DNA of 64,000 nt from Pseudomonas orientalis (GCF_001439815.1 NZ_JYLM01000010.1:186001-250000), one strand, 5' to 3'; shown: positions 1 to 8,566, numbered from the stretch's first letter. A program made the numbers and translations. The notes: generated by a model not told the origin, from the letters alone.

Positions 1-1257
1 CACGTTCACGTAGGGGCTTCCGAAGACCACTACCTGGCCGTGAAAATGACCACCCAGACTGCCTGGCAGAACCTGTTCGGTCGTTGCCTGTTCATCAACC
101 CGGCCCAGTACAACCCGGCCGGTCGTGACGAGTGGCAAGTGCTCAACGTGGCCAACTTCGAGTGCGTGCCAGAGCGTGACGGCACCAACTCCGACGGTTG
201 CGTGATCCTCAATTTCGCCCAGAAAAAAGTGCTGATCGCCGGCATGCGTTACGCCGGTGAAATGAAGAAAGCCATGTTCTCGGTGCAGAACTTCCTGCTG
301 CCGGCGTCCGACGTGTTGCCAATGCACTGCGCCGCCAACATCGGCGAAGCAGGCGACGTGACCCTGTTCTTCGGCCTGTCGGGCACCGGCAAGACCACCC
401 TGTCCGCTGACGAAAGCCGTTACCTGATCGGTGACGACGAACACGGCTGGGGCGAAGGCGTGGTGTTCAACATCGAAGGCGGTTGCTATGCCAAGTGCAT
501 CGACCTGTCCGAGAAGAACGAACCGGTTATCTGGAAGGCCATCAAGCACGGCGCCGTGCTGGAAAACGTCGTCATCGACGAGGCCGGGCACGCTGACTAC
601 ACCAATGTCAGCCTGACCCAGAACAGCCGCGCCGCCTACCCGCTGGAACACGTTGCCAAGCGTTCCGAGAAGAACCTGGGCGGCGAGCCCAACGCGGTGA
701 TCTTCCTGACCTGCGACCTGACTGGCGTACTGCCGCCCGTGTCGATCCTCAGCGAAGAACAAGCGGCCTACCACTTCCTGTCGGGCTACACCGCACTGGT
801 GGGCTCGACCGAAATGGGTTCGGGCAGCGGCATCAAGTCGACCTTCTCCACCTGCTTCGGCGCACCATTCTTCCCGCGCCCGGCCGGTGAATACGCTGAG
901 CTGTTGATCAAGCGCATCCGCGGCTTTGGCTCCAAGGTCTACCTGGTCAACACCGGCTGGACCGGTGGCGGCTACGGCGTCGGCAAACGCTTCAACATCC
1001 CGACCACTCGCGGCGTGATCGCAGCGATCCAGAGCGGCGCGTTGATCGGTGCAGAGACCGAGCACCTCGATACCATCAACCTCGACGTGCCGTTGGCTGT
1101 GCCAGGCGTTGAGACCGGCCTGTTGAACCCACGTAACACCTGGGCTGACCAGGCTGCCTACGATGAAGCGGCGAAGGCGCTGGCCGGGTTGTTCATCGAG
1201 AACTTCAAGAAGTTTGAAGTGAGCGATGCGATCAAGGCTGCAGGGCCTAAGTTGTAA
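1..1257 (+). CDS. pckA: Phosphoenolpyruvate carboxykinase (ATP), 5' truncated by window edge
   Basis: Catalyses oxaloacetate + ATP to phosphoenolpyruvate + CO2 + ADP, the first committed step of gluconeogenesis in the cytoplasm. The open frame runs in from base 1 ([16 protein letters not shown]...) to a stop at 1257, so the N-terminal part lies outside the window. The kinase-1a P-loop [10 protein letters not shown] is followed by the metal/substrate region [16 protein letters not shown], and TGWTGGGYG near the C-terminus is also typical of ATP-type PckA. A hairpin with a T-run lies just after the stop, so transcription probably ends here. The family call is firm. The true start cannot be seen. 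Confidence 0.97.
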   Translation, partial: HVHVGASEDHYLAVKMTTQTAWQNLFGRCLFINPAQYNPAGRDEWQVLNVANFECVPERDGTNSDGCVILNFAQKKVLIAGMRYAGEMKKAMFSVQNFLLPASDVLPMHCAANIGEAGDVTLFFGLSGTGKTTLSADESRYLIGDDEHGWGEGVVFNIEGGCYAKCIDLSEKNEPVIWKAIKHGAVLENVVIDEAGHADYTNVSLTQNSRAAYPLEHVAKRSEKNLGGEPNAVIFLTCDLTGVLPPVSILSEEQAAYHFLSGYTALVGSTEMGSGSGIKSTFSTCFGAPFFPRPAGEYAELLIKRIRGFGSKVYLVNTGWTGGGYGVGKRFNIPTTRGVIAAIQSGALIGAETEHLDTINLDVPLAVPGVETGLLNPRNTWADQAAYDEAAKALAGLFIENFKKFEVSDAIKAAGPKL

Positions 1258-1272
1258 GGTTCGTATGGTGTG

Positions 1273-1302
1273 AAAAAGCCGCCCCGAGTGGGCGGCTTTT
1301 TT
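1273..1302 (+). terminator. Intrinsic terminator of pckA
   Basis: GCCGCCC and GGGCGGC form a stem around a short loop and are followed by a run of six T. It starts about 20 bases after the pckA stop. Confidence 0.9.
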
Positions 1303-1349
1303 GTGCGCGACAGGTTGTATCCCGCTCGCCGGGTTTGCGCAGTTCCCAT

Positions 1350-1436
1350 GTGGGAGGGGGCTTGCCCCCGATTGCGGTGTACCAGTCAAAGGTGGGCCGC
1401 CTGACACACTGCTATCGGGGGCAAGCCCCCTCCCAC
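1350..1436. repeat. REPIN (inverted pair of REP sequences, GTGGGAGGGGGCTTGC type)
   Basis: GTGGGAGGGGGCTTGCCCCC and its reverse complement face each other about 45 bases apart. The same architecture recurs at 7781, 14861, 53736 and 54077. Such doublets are dispersed in fluorescens-group genomes and are mobilised by RAYT transposases. No RAYT gene is present in this window. Confidence 0.85.
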
Positions 1437-1460
1437 ACTTGATTCTCGGTGTACTTCAGG

Positions 1461-2114
1461 TCAGCTCAGGTTTTCCAGTGTCTGCGTATCCCAGCTGTGG
1501 GTCTTGATCGCCAGGTAGAGCATGCCGATAGTCAGTGGCACTTTTTCGCCGCGCCCCTTGGCCCGACGTTTGAGAAACACATCAAACACCGGCGTGTTGA
1601 AATAACGATAAGTGTCGAAGTCGCCCAAGTCGAGCGCGAATTCCTGTTCCAGCGCTTCCATCAGTTGCTTGGCCTCGCTGCCATCACAGCCCAGGTCGAA
1701 GTTCAGCGAGGTTTGCAGGCGGATGGTCTTGTGTTTCGGCAGACCGATTTCTTCGTGCAGCAGTTGCAGGAGGTGCTGCATGACGGGGTCATCGGGGAAG
1801 TGGGAGGCGAGGTTCATGGTGGGGGCCCGCAGGAGTGGGTGAGGGGGGCTTTTGCGTTTTAGGCGGTATTTGTTTCGGCTGATGAAAAGTGCCAAGCCTA
1901 TCAAGAACAGGGCCAGGGGAAGGAGTTGAATGTTCAGGATGATGGCGACGTAGGGCAGCCAGAGCAACAGAGCCAGTCCCGTTACGATGAAGGTAACGGC
2001 GAAACGCCTTCTTAATGTGCAGTCAGTGATTTTGTAATACAGCAGTAGATGGAGAGCGAATAACAGCGCTGTTTGCAGATAAAGCCATTGATCAAGGTTC
2101 ATTTGAGTACACAT
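1461..2114 (-). CDS. Membrane-anchored DUF1493-like (acyl-carrier-like) protein
   Basis: Two parts are visible. Residues about 5-85 hold hydrophobic stretches (QTALLFALHLLLYY, then FIVTGLALLLWLPYVAIIL and LLPLALFLIGLALFI), giving two or three membrane segments. Residues about 100-200 are a soluble domain resembling DUF1493, an acyl-carrier-protein-like fold: IGLPKHKTIRLQTSL, the DLGCDGSEAKQLMEAL stretch that corresponds to the ACP modification helix, and FDTYRYFNTP. The first ATG (2114) overlaps the upstream gene by 23 bases and a second ATG (2102) by 11. Neither has a clear ribosome site, which fits translational coupling. The domain call rests on motif memory. The function is unknown. Confidence 0.65.
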   Translation of the reverse strand: MCTQMNLDQWLYLQTALLFALHLLLYYKITDCTLRRRFAVTFIVTGLALLLWLPYVAIILNIQLLPLALFLIGLALFISRNKYRLKRKSPPHPLLRAPTMNLASHFPDDPVMQHLLQLLHEEIGLPKHKTIRLQTSLNFDLGCDGSEAKQLMEALEQEFALDLGDFDTYRYFNTPVFDVFLKRRAKGRGEKVPLTIGMLYLAIKTHSWDTQTLENLS

Positions 2115-2574
2115 GCATTGAGACGCTTGAGCGCTGCGGGCCTATGCCACCACTGACCTGGGCATCCAGGCCAATGATGATGTCTGCGCTATGAAAGTTG
2201 CGAAGCGCGCGAGAAATCAAATCGCTGACAGCATTCTCGACGATCGATTCTGCTTTGCTGGATATGACCCCGACAGGGGATGCAATTGCGCCAGAAATGA
2301 TTTCTTTGATGAGGTTGTTTCGATTGTTCAAGCTATTTGCCTGCTTCCTGGTCAATGGCTTTGAGACGGCCACTGTCATGACGCAAGGTAGATCTCGGGC
2401 GAGCATCTTTTCGTACAACTTCTGAAGTCGCAAGCGGACCTCTATCGCTGATGCTTTTGCTTCCAGCAAGCAAAGAGTGGCTAGCTCCTGTCGATTGTTT
2501 GGCATCACGGTGAGTCGAATCACTGTGAAAGTGATGCCGTAGTGGCCGATATATTGAGTCCTTTCGATGTTCAA
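2092..2574 (-). CDS. Hypothetical protein overlapping the DUF1493-like gene
   Basis: The longest frame starts with TTG at 2574 and gives 160 residues ending HVYSNEP. I do not recognise a family. The protein is mixed alpha/beta with a basic central part (VSKPLTRKQANSLNNRNNLI), then a small-residue-rich helix (ISGAIASPVGVISSKAESIVENAVSDLIS) and a hydrophobic strand (ADIIIGLDAQVSGGIGPQ). An internal ATG at 2505 is an alternative start, and neither start has a convincing Shine-Dalgarno. Its 3' end overlaps the next gene in another frame, so the two are probably co-translated and may work together. Confidence 0.5.
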   Translation of the reverse strand: MNIERTQYIGHYGITFTVIRLTVMPNNRQELATLCLLEAKASAIEVRLRLQKLYEKMLARDLPCVMTVAVSKPLTRKQANSLNNRNNLIKEIISGAIASPVGVISSKAESIVENAVSDLISRALRNFHSADIIIGLDAQVSGGIGPQRSSVSMHVYSNEP

Positions 2575-2744
2575 GTTTTTTTGTTGGGGCAGTTGAAGGG
2601 GGTCCAGTCTCGGCCAGGAAAACGTGGATTTGTAGAGGGCTGGACGAGTGTTTTAGGCCGTTTCAGAAATGGACGACGCGCCGTTTGGTGGCTTCTTACA
2701 GTTTTACGGCTTGATGCTTATTTGGAAGGCTGAACCGGCAAAAA

Positions 2745-2834
2745 TGTGGGAGCCGGGCTTGCCCGCGATGGCGGTGTGTCAGGTATGAAAATGTCGCCTG
2801 ACGCTCCGCTATCGCAGGCAAGCCAGCTCCCACA
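2745..2834. repeat. REPIN variant (GTGGGAGCCGGGCTTGC type)
   Basis: Facing REP sequences TGTGGGAGCCGGGCTTGCC and its near-complement GCAAGCCAGCTCCCACA lie about 50 bases apart. The right arm ends four bases from the stop of the gene at 2838 and may act as its transcript end. Confidence 0.8.
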
Positions 2835-2837
2835 GGG

Positions 2838-3161
2838 TTAGCTGTATGTCTGGTTAGTTTGTGTTGGATTATCGGCCGCCGGTTGCAGCTGTACGTGTTG
2901 CGTGGCTTCCAGCAAATCACAGCCGTCCTGAACCAGCAGGTACAAGGCGTTGATGATGTGGGAAATGTCTTTGACGTCGGCGTGTTCGAAAGTCAGGCAG
3001 GAGAAAGTTTCGAGCAAGTCCGTGGCTGCGCGGATGCGTTGGTGGGCGGCGGACTGGATGTCTTCGGCTTTGGCTTCGGTGTCGATGAGAAGTGGGTGGG
3101 TGTCGGTGAAGTTGGTGCGCAGAAGACGATAGCGATTTTCAGATGGATTTATAGTGTTCAT
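2838..3161 (-). CDS. Small DUF3077/DUF6124-like hypothetical protein
   Basis: A 107-residue cytoplasmic protein starting MNTINPSENRYRLL. The layout (short proline-containing N-terminus, then HPLLIDTEAKAEDIQSAAHQ, a helical segment, and LLVQDGCDLLEA) resembles the small DUF3077-like proteins that are multicopy in fluorescens-group pseudomonads. The role is unknown. The frame stays open upstream to 3434, but a longer start is unlikely: the upstream 230 bases are packed with RNA hairpins and sit behind a good promoter at 3396-3425. AGAGATCG lies just before the chosen ATG as a weak ribosome site. The family assignment is inference. Confidence 0.6.
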   Translation of the reverse strand: MNTINPSENRYRLLRTNFTDTHPLLIDTEAKAEDIQSAAHQRIRAATDLLETFSCLTFEHADVKDISHIINALYLLVQDGCDLLEATQHVQLQPAADNPTQTNQTYS

Positions 3162-3389
3162 TGATTTCGATCTCTGTGTAGTTAGAAGACCGCCATCATC
3201 GTGACCAAGCGATGGGTGGCGGACTGTGTCCAGGTTGGTCAACCGGCAGGGATCACCCGGCACGCCCGAAGGCGTCCCAAACACAGCCGCCATGAAGCGT
3301 GTGGGCACGGAAGTGCCTACGACATCTGAGGGTGCGTATGCGATCTCTGTCATCGGGTGACCAAACCCGATCGCTGATTTTGCAGCGAG
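3162..3389 (-). promoter_or_regulatory. Long structured 5' leader with four hairpins and complementary loops
   Basis: Read on the minus strand, the leader holds CGGGTTTGGTCACCCG (stem CGGGT/ACCCG), GGCACTTCCGTGCC, CGCCTTCGGGCG (a UUCG tetraloop) and CATCGCTTGGTCACGATG. Two of the loops contain TTGGTC(A), and an intervening segment contains TTGACCAA, which is complementary to both. Loop-loop or switch pairing is therefore possible. The regular stems argue for a structured RNA rather than an N-terminal coding extension, although the frame is open. Confidence 0.55.
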
Positions 3390-3395
3390 GGGCGC

Positions 3396-3425
3396 ACTAT
3401 AGGTGGGTGCGGTGTAGTGGTGCAA
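3396..3425 (-). promoter_or_regulatory. Sigma-70-type promoter for the structured leader
   Basis: On the minus strand TTGCAC (plus 3420-3425) and TATAGT (plus 3396-3401) are separated by 18 bases. The predicted start near 3389 gives a leader of about 228 nt before the ATG at 3161. Confidence 0.6.
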
Positions 3426-3497
3426 TACGGGCAAAACGATGTTAGCGCGGCCTACTCATACATCGCTCAAAAATCGCCCTCAAACCCCCGAGGACCC

Positions 3498-3549
3498 GGA
3501 TCGTTCCCACGCTCCTGCGTGGGAATGCAGCCCGTGACGCTCTGCGTCA
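3498..3549. repeat. Dispersed palindromic repeat (TTCCCACGC...GCGTGGGAA type)
   Basis: The segment has a stem TTCCCACGCTCCTGCGTGGGAA followed by TGACGCTCTGCGTCA, a second palindrome. A diverged copy lies at 35593-35641. It overlaps the last codon of the YhfG-like gene. Confidence 0.7.
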
Positions 3550-3747
3550 CCAATCCTGAGGTTCAAGCCGTGTACTGATGGAGGTGTCGAGTTCGCAAGG
3601 CAGGTACTTGGCAAGGACGGTGGCTCTCGTCGGCAGAGCATTGTCGACATCGGACGGTTTGGTGTCGAAGCCTGCCAGACGCAAGCTGGCGAGATAGTTG
3701 GAGCGTTGTATCTGCTTGTAGTAAGTCTGTTTCTGCTTAAACGTCAT
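3547..3747 (-). CDS. YhfG/AntF-family Fic antitoxin, without an adjacent fic gene
   Basis: The 66-residue core (MTFKQKQTYYKQIQRSNYLASLRLAGFD...) matches the YhfG pattern of E. coli ([26 protein letters not shown]), the partner that neutralises Fic AMP-transferases. The frame continues upstream to a GTG at 3870, and a GTG at 3756 has GGAG nine bases before it, so either 3747 or 3756 may be the start. YhfG-type genes normally precede fic. Here the next gene on the strand is unrelated, and the stop lies inside a dispersed palindromic repeat, so the toxin may have been lost or may be elsewhere. The family call is by motif comparison. Confidence 0.6.
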   Translation of the reverse strand: MTFKQKQTYYKQIQRSNYLASLRLAGFDTKPSDVDNALPTRATVLAKYLPCELDTSISTRLEPQDW

Positions 3748-3919
3748 CTCGTCCACGGCGCAGTTCTCCAAGACAAAGGCTGGTTTCATCGTGCAGCGAG
3801 TGTTCGCTATAACTACGTCACATTCTTTATAAAAAAACCGCCAGAGCTCCGAATTCAGCGTATGTTTCACCGCAAAATCTTGTAGGGCGATTCCGCCTTC
3901 TACTTAAAGGGAGTTAAGC

Positions 3920-5095
3920 ATGGGTTTGCTTCGTGTCGCTTCGGCGGTGTCATTGTGTGCGGTGGCTTTTTCGATCCAGGCCGAGCAGTTGCCGATCGAG
4001 GTGCTCAGCGCGGTGGTCAAGGACCAGAAAATCGCCGACGCCGAGGTGCTGTTGCAACGCAACGGTGCGCAGAACGTTGTAGGCCGCACCAACGCCCAGG
4101 GGCAGGTGACGCTGACCAGCGAGGCGGCTGACGACGCCAGCAATCTATTGATCATCAAGAAACCGGGCTACTCCAACCTGGTGGTGAAATGCCCGTGCAA
4201 GGGCATGACCTACGCCGTCAGCCCGGTCATGGAAAACCTCGATGGCCTGCGCGTGGTGCTGAGCTGGGGCAAAACCCCGGCAGACCTCGACTCCCATATG
4301 ATTTTCCCCGGTAACAACATCTACTTCGATAGTCAAAAGGGCGACGACGCCGAGCTGGACGTGGATGACACCGACAGCTACGGCCCGGAAACCATCACCC
4401 TGCAGAAAAAGCACTACGGCGAAAGCTATGTCTACGCCGTGCATGACTACAGCAACGGTGACAATCCAGGTTCGCGCCAACTGTCCAACAGCGAAGCCAA
4501 GGTGTTCGTGTACATGGGCCAGTCCCTGGTGCGCACCTACTACGTGCCGAAAAACCGCAGCGGTAACCTGTGGACCGTGTTTCGCATGACCGGCAGCGGC
4601 GATTTCCAGGACATCAACACCTTCAACGGTGTGACGGTGGATGCCGCGAATGTGCTCAATGAAGTCAAACCGTTGCTGGATGACAGTGTTGCGGTGACGG
4701 CTGTCGCGGTCAGCTCTTCGGCCCAAACCGATGCCAAGCGTCTGAATGTTCAAGGCGAAGCGGCCTATCAGGCCGGGAACCTTGACCAGGCCATCGACCT
4801 GTTCCGCCAGGCCATCGAGCTGGACAATGGCTTCGGCAAGGCCTATGGCAACCTGGGCCTGGCGTATCAGAAGGCAGGCAATACCGCCGAGTCGATCTGG
4901 GCCAACCGCAAGGCCATTGCCCTGGCGACGGGTGCCAATGCGGCAACCGTACGCGCGGGTGCCTACTACAACATTGCACGGATCTACGAAGCGGCGGGGC
5001 AGTTTGCCGATGCGTTGCGTCACTACCAGTTGGCCAGGGAACAGAAAGCCAATCCGGTGTACGACACGGCGATCGAGCGGGTGCAGAACCGCTGA
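3920..5095 (+). CDS. Exported YfaP-like (DUF2135) protein with C-terminal TPR repeats
   Basis: The N-terminus (residues 1-22, ending SIQAEQ) is a Sec signal peptide, so the protein is periplasmic. Residues about 23-110 form a carboxypeptidase-regulatory-like beta domain (GRTNAQGQVTLTSEA). Residues about 110-240 are the YfaP/DUF2135 domain (LRVVLSWGKTPADLDSHM, DDTDSYGPETITL, YAVHDYSNGD). Residues about 265-391 hold tandem TPR helices (GEAAYQAGNLDQAIDLFRQAI, AYGNLGLAYQKAGNT, YYNIARIYEAAGQFADAL). GGGAG precedes the ATG. The role is not established; YfaP-type proteins are often linked to cell-surface or inhibitor-like functions. No obvious partner lies next to it. Confidence 0.8.
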   Translation: MGLLRVASAVSLCAVAFSIQAEQLPIEVLSAVVKDQKIADAEVLLQRNGAQNVVGRTNAQGQVTLTSEAADDASNLLIIKKPGYSNLVVKCPCKGMTYAVSPVMENLDGLRVVLSWGKTPADLDSHMIFPGNNIYFDSQKGDDAELDVDDTDSYGPETITLQKKHYGESYVYAVHDYSNGDNPGSRQLSNSEAKVFVYMGQSLVRTYYVPKNRSGNLWTVFRMTGSGDFQDINTFNGVTVDAANVLNEVKPLLDDSVAVTAVAVSSSAQTDAKRLNVQGEAAYQAGNLDQAIDLFRQAIELDNGFGKAYGNLGLAYQKAGNTAESIWANRKAIALATGANAATVRAGAYYNIARIYEAAGQFADALRHYQLAREQKANPVYDTAIERVQNR

Positions 5096-5119
5096 TTCTG
5101 CCTGAGTGAAACGCTAAAC

Positions 5120-5208
5120 TGTGGGAGCGGGCTTGCTCGCGAATGCGGTCCGTCAGTATCAAATATGCTGACTGATACACCGCCTTCGCGAGCAAGCCCG
5201 CTCCCACA
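5120..5208. repeat. REPIN (GTGGGAGCGGGCTTGCTCGC type)
   Basis: TGTGGGAGCGGGCTTGCTCG faces GCGAGCAAGCCCGCTCCCACA across about 45 bases. It fills most of the 286-base gap between the YfaP-like gene and recQ. Confidence 0.85.
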
Positions 5209-5381
5209 TTTGGATCTGTGTTTTTCCTGCGATTACTTTGGAATATTCCTATCTCGGCCCTGGGCCATCTCCCAGCCTGTGTATCATCCTGTCTCTTTTT
5301 TCCATGCGACCTTTCTCGATTCGCTGAACTTACTGGGCTACGTTTTCAAGCCATGTTCAACGGTCAATGGAGTGACAGCCT

Positions 5382-7319
5382 ATGCACGACACCCTCCAGC
5401 AGGTCTTCGGTTATCCGCAGTTTCGTGCGGGCCAGGAAGAAACGGTCAGCGCCGTACTGGCCGGTCGTTCGGCGGCGGCGATTTTCCCGACCGGGTCTGG
5501 CAAGTCACTGTGTTATCAACTCTCGGCCGTATTGCTGCCGCACCTGACGCTGGTGGTGTCGCCGCTGTTGGCGTTGATGCAGGACCAGTTGGGTTTCCTC
5601 AAGCGCCACGGCATTTCAGCCGGCAGCATCGATTCGGCCCAAAGCCGCGAGGACGCCAATGACGTGATGGCGCGTGCGCGTTCCGGTGAGCTGAAAATCC
5701 TGATGATTTCGGTGGAGCGCTTGAAGAACGAGCGCTTTCGAAACTTCCTGCAAAGTGTGCAGATCTCGCTGCTGGTGGTGGACGAGGCGCACTGTATTTC
5801 CGAGTGGGGCCATAACTTCCGCCCGGACTACCTGAAGCTGCCGGACTACCAACGTCAGTTCAATATCCCGCAAGCATTGCTGCTGACGGCTACGGCGACG
5901 CCCAAGGTGATTGCCGACATGCAGGCGAAGTTCGCCATTGCGCCGGACGATGTGGTCACCACCGGCTTTTACCGGCCCAACCTCAACTTGCTGGTGGAAC
6001 CGGTGAGCGGCCCGGACAAGCGCCGCCGTCTTGTGCAGTGGATGAACGAGCGAGCCGACCAGCCGAGCATCGTCTACGTCACCCTGCAGAAAACCGCCGA
6101 GCAGATTGCCGAACACCTGAACCGCAATGGCATCCAGGCCGAGGCGTATCACGCCGGGTTGCCCCACGATAAGCGCGAGGGCATCCAGCAGCGTTTCATG
6201 GGCGGACGCTCCAATTGCATCGTTGCCACCATCGCGTTTGGCATGGGCATCGACAAAAGTGACATCCGCAATGTGGTGCACTTCGACCTGCCCAAATCCA
6301 TCGAGAACTACAGCCAGGAAATCGGCCGTGCGGGGCGGGATGGGCAGCCGTCTGACTGCCTGGTGCTGGCCAACCGCGACAGCCTCAATGTGCTGGAGAA
6401 CTTTGTGTACGGCGACACGCCGGAGCAGGAGGGTATTCGTCGGGTATTGGAAGAGTTGCAGGCCGCGCGGGGCGAGGGCCAGTGGGAGTTTTTGCTGAGG
6501 TCTTTGTCGGACCACAGCAATATTCGCGAGCTGCCGTTGAAGACGTTGCTGGTGCAATTGGAGCTCAAAGGTGTGATCGCGCCGCGCTACGCGTTTTATG
6601 CTGAATACCGTTTCAAGTACCTGGTCGAACCCGAGGCGTTGCTCGCCCGTTTCTCCGGCGAGCGGCAGCAATTTGTTGCGGCGATCATCCAGGCGTGCAA
6701 GCGTGCAAAAACCTGGGCCACGGTGGATTTTGACGCGCTGTATCAGCAGCACAATGCCGAGCGCAACCGGGTGGTGAAGGCGCTGGATTACTTCCAGGAG
6801 CAGGGCCTGATCGAGCTGGAAAGCAAACAGATGACCGAGGTTTACAGTCTGCTGGACACCGATTTTGATGCGCAGGTATTGAGCACCGAGTTATACACAG
6901 GCTTCAAGCGGCACGAGCTGACGGAAGTGGCGCGGATTCACGCCATGCTCGATCTTTTCGCCACCGAGCGCTGCCTTGGGCAACGTCTGGCGCAGTATTT
7001 TGGCGATGAAAACGCGCCGCAGCATTGCGCGCACTGCTCGGTGTGCCACGGGCATATAGCGCACTTGCCGGCGCCGCCGAGCTTGCCGCCGCTTGTGGAT
7101 AAAAATTTCATGGGGCTGTGCGGTGATTTTATCCACAGGCATCATGAGCACACCGGCCAGTTACCGGGTGCCGACCGCCTGACGCGTTTTTTGGGTGGCA
7201 TCAGCGTGCCGTTGTTCACCAAGTTGAAGGCGCGGGGTATCCCCGGTTTCGCCGCGCTGGAGGACTACCCCTACGCCGAGGTACGCGAGTGGGCCGAGGC
7301 CCATTTGAATGATCTGTAA
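5382..7319 (+). CDS. recQ: RecQ-family ATP-dependent DNA helicase
   Basis: A 645-residue 3'-5' DNA helicase of superfamily 2, acting in recombination and repair. Motif I PTGSGKS lies at residues 36-42, DEAH at 133-136 within [19 protein letters not shown], motif [12 protein letters not shown], and motif [11 protein letters not shown]. The C-terminal part carries a Cys cluster (TERCLG...[13 protein letters not shown]) that fits the RecQ zinc module, and no recognisable HRDC domain. GGAG sits nine bases before the ATG. It may be a RecQ paralogue rather than the canonical one, since the second helicase half is diverged. Two perfect DnaA boxes lie inside the gene near its 3' end. Confidence 0.9.
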   Translation: MHDTLQQVFGYPQFRAGQEETVSAVLAGRSAAAIFPTGSGKSLCYQLSAVLLPHLTLVVSPLLALMQDQLGFLKRHGISAGSIDSAQSREDANDVMARARSGELKILMISVERLKNERFRNFLQSVQISLLVVDEAHCISEWGHNFRPDYLKLPDYQRQFNIPQALLLTATATPKVIADMQAKFAIAPDDVVTTGFYRPNLNLLVEPVSGPDKRRRLVQWMNERADQPSIVYVTLQKTAEQIAEHLNRNGIQAEAYHAGLPHDKREGIQQRFMGGRSNCIVATIAFGMGIDKSDIRNVVHFDLPKSIENYSQEIGRAGRDGQPSDCLVLANRDSLNVLENFVYGDTPEQEGIRRVLEELQAARGEGQWEFLLRSLSDHSNIRELPLKTLLVQLELKGVIAPRYAFYAEYRFKYLVEPEALLARFSGERQQFVAAIIQACKRAKTWATVDFDALYQQHNAERNRVVKALDYFQEQGLIELESKQMTEVYSLLDTDFDAQVLSTELYTGFKRHELTEVARIHAMLDLFATERCLGQRLAQYFGDENAPQHCAHCSVCHGHIAHLPAPPSLPPLVDKNFMGLCGDFIHRHHEHTGQLPGADRLTRFLGGISVPLFTKLKARGIPGFAALEDYPYAEVREWAEAHLNDL

Positions 7320-7342
7320 ACCCACTTTCACCCGAGGTGCCC

Positions 7343-7774
7343 ATGCCTGACTCAGTGCCACAACGTGCCGATTACCCTCACTTCCAGCCGATCATCACGC
7401 GCTGGCACGATAATGACGTGTATGGCCATGTGAACAATGTGACCTACTACAGCTTCTTCGACACGGCAGTGAATACCTACCTGATCGAACAGGGCGGGCT
7501 GGATATCCATGACGGTGAAGTGGTTGGGTTTGTGGTGAGTTCGGCGTGTGATTATTTCGCTTCGATCGCTTTTCCCGAGCGCATCGAGATCGGCCTGCGG
7601 GTGGGCAAGTTGGGCAACAGTTCGGTGCAGTATGAGTTGGCGGTGTTCAAGGCAGGCGAGGAGGAGGCCTGCGCGGCGGGGCGCTTTGTGCATGTGTTTG
7701 TGGATAGGGCGTCGAACCAGCCGGTGACGATTCCGGAACTGTTGCGCGAGGCGTTGCAGCGGTTGGTTGTCTGA
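7343..7774 (+). CDS. Acyl-CoA thioesterase, 4HBT-like hotdog fold
   Basis: A 143-residue single-domain cytoplasmic protein of the 4-hydroxybenzoyl-CoA thioesterase superfamily. The signature [20 protein letters not shown] holds the catalytic Asp and the HVNN helix start. The strand-rich remainder ([23 protein letters not shown]) fits the hotdog sheet. The GTG at 7337 is in frame, but GAGG lies five bases upstream of the ATG at 7343, which decides the start. It begins 23 bases after recQ on the same strand, so co-transcription is likely. The substrate is unknown. Confidence 0.85.
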   Translation: MPDSVPQRADYPHFQPIITRWHDNDVYGHVNNVTYYSFFDTAVNTYLIEQGGLDIHDGEVVGFVVSSACDYFASIAFPERIEIGLRVGKLGNSSVQYELAVFKAGEEEACAAGRFVHVFVDRASNQPVTIPELLREALQRLVV

Positions 7775-7780
7775 CCAAAT

Positions 7781-7868
7781 GTGGGAGGGGGCTTGCTCCC
7801 GATAGCGGTGGATCAGTCACCGTATACATTGACTGATCTACTGCAATCGGGGGCAAGCCCCCTCTCAC
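7781..7868. repeat. REPIN (GTGGGAGGGGGCTTGC type)
   Basis: Same doublet as at 1350, with one change in the right arm (CTCTCAC for CTCCCAC). It lies between convergent genes and may serve as a bidirectional end. Confidence 0.85.
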
Positions 7869-7887
7869 ATGGGATTTTCGTCAGGCC

Positions 7888-8376
7888 TTAGTCGTCATAG
7901 CGATGGTGGCGCTTGTGTTTGTTCTTGCGGTGCCCATAGGCATGACCGCGGCCTGGGTGGTCATCGCGATAGTAGCGACGGTCGTCACGGCCACGATAAC
8001 GGCGGTCATCGTCATCGCTCTTGTTGCCCATGTAGTTGCCCAGCGCGCCACCTGCGCCACCGCCGGCCGCCGAGCCGATCAGTGCGCCGGTGCCGCCGCC
8101 GACACTGCGGCCTACCACGTTGCCGCCGGCTGCGCCCAGTGCGCCGCCAATGGCGGCTTCGCCACGGCTGCGCTTGTCGGCGCCGACTGCACTACCGCCC
8201 GCGCCACCCAGCGCGGCGCCGATGGTCGAACCGGTGTTGCCGCCCAACTGCTGGCCGACAACCGAACCTAGAACCCCGCCCAATGCGCCGCCCACACCGG
8301 CTTCGGTGGTGCCACCGGCCAGGGCTGCGCCACTGACCAGGCCAAGGGACAACAAGAGAATCGAGGAGAACTTCAT
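7888..8376 (-). CDS. Exported glycine-zipper protein
   Basis: A 162-residue protein with a clear signal peptide (MKFSSILLLSLGLVSGAALAGG). Residues 21-118 are almost entirely small residues with the GxxxG spacing of glycine-zipper membrane-associating helices (GGALGGVLGSVVGQQLGG, GGALGAAGGNVVGRSVGGG). The last 45 residues are extremely charged, first Asp/Arg/Tyr-rich and then His/Lys/Arg-rich (HRKNKHKRHHRYDD). It is probably periplasmic or outer-membrane associated, and the His-rich tail could bind metal (inference). Such proteins are common in Pseudomonas with no defined role. Confidence 0.85.
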   Translation of the reverse strand: MKFSSILLLSLGLVSGAALAGGTTEAGVGGALGGVLGSVVGQQLGGNTGSTIGAALGGAGGSAVGADKRSRGEAAIGGALGAAGGNVVGRSVGGGTGALIGSAAGGGAGGALGNYMGNKSDDDDRRYRGRDDRRYYRDDHPGRGHAYGHRKNKHKRHHRYDD

Positions 8377-8535
8377 TCAGGGAAACCTCAAGGGGATGAC
8401 GGCGCGATCCTGAGGTTGTATCGAGACGCTGACAATCGAAATCCGACCGGCGGCAGCAGTTGTATACAATTTGCTAAGTTACTGTTTTGTATGGGGAACT
8501 TAAGTTGTTTTTACGAGTCTTTAGTTACTTCGGAA

Positions 8536-8566
8536 CGGCCGCTTTTAGGTAAAAGCGGCCTTTTTT
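8536..8566 (+). terminator. Orphan intrinsic terminator, plus orientation
   Basis: GGCCGCTTTT and AAAAGCGGCC form a perfect 10-bp stem around AGGT, followed by six T. No plus-strand gene precedes it: the neighbours at 7888-8376 and 8798-11146 both lie on the minus strand. An unannotated plus-strand transcript starting between about 8400 and 8500 is implied. Confidence 0.75.

Noticed and set aside
3162-3434. N-terminal extension of the DUF3077-like protein to 198 residues
   Set aside because: The segment is explained better as RNA: promoter at 3396-3425 inside the would-be coding part, regular hairpins, and a start nearer the conserved protein.
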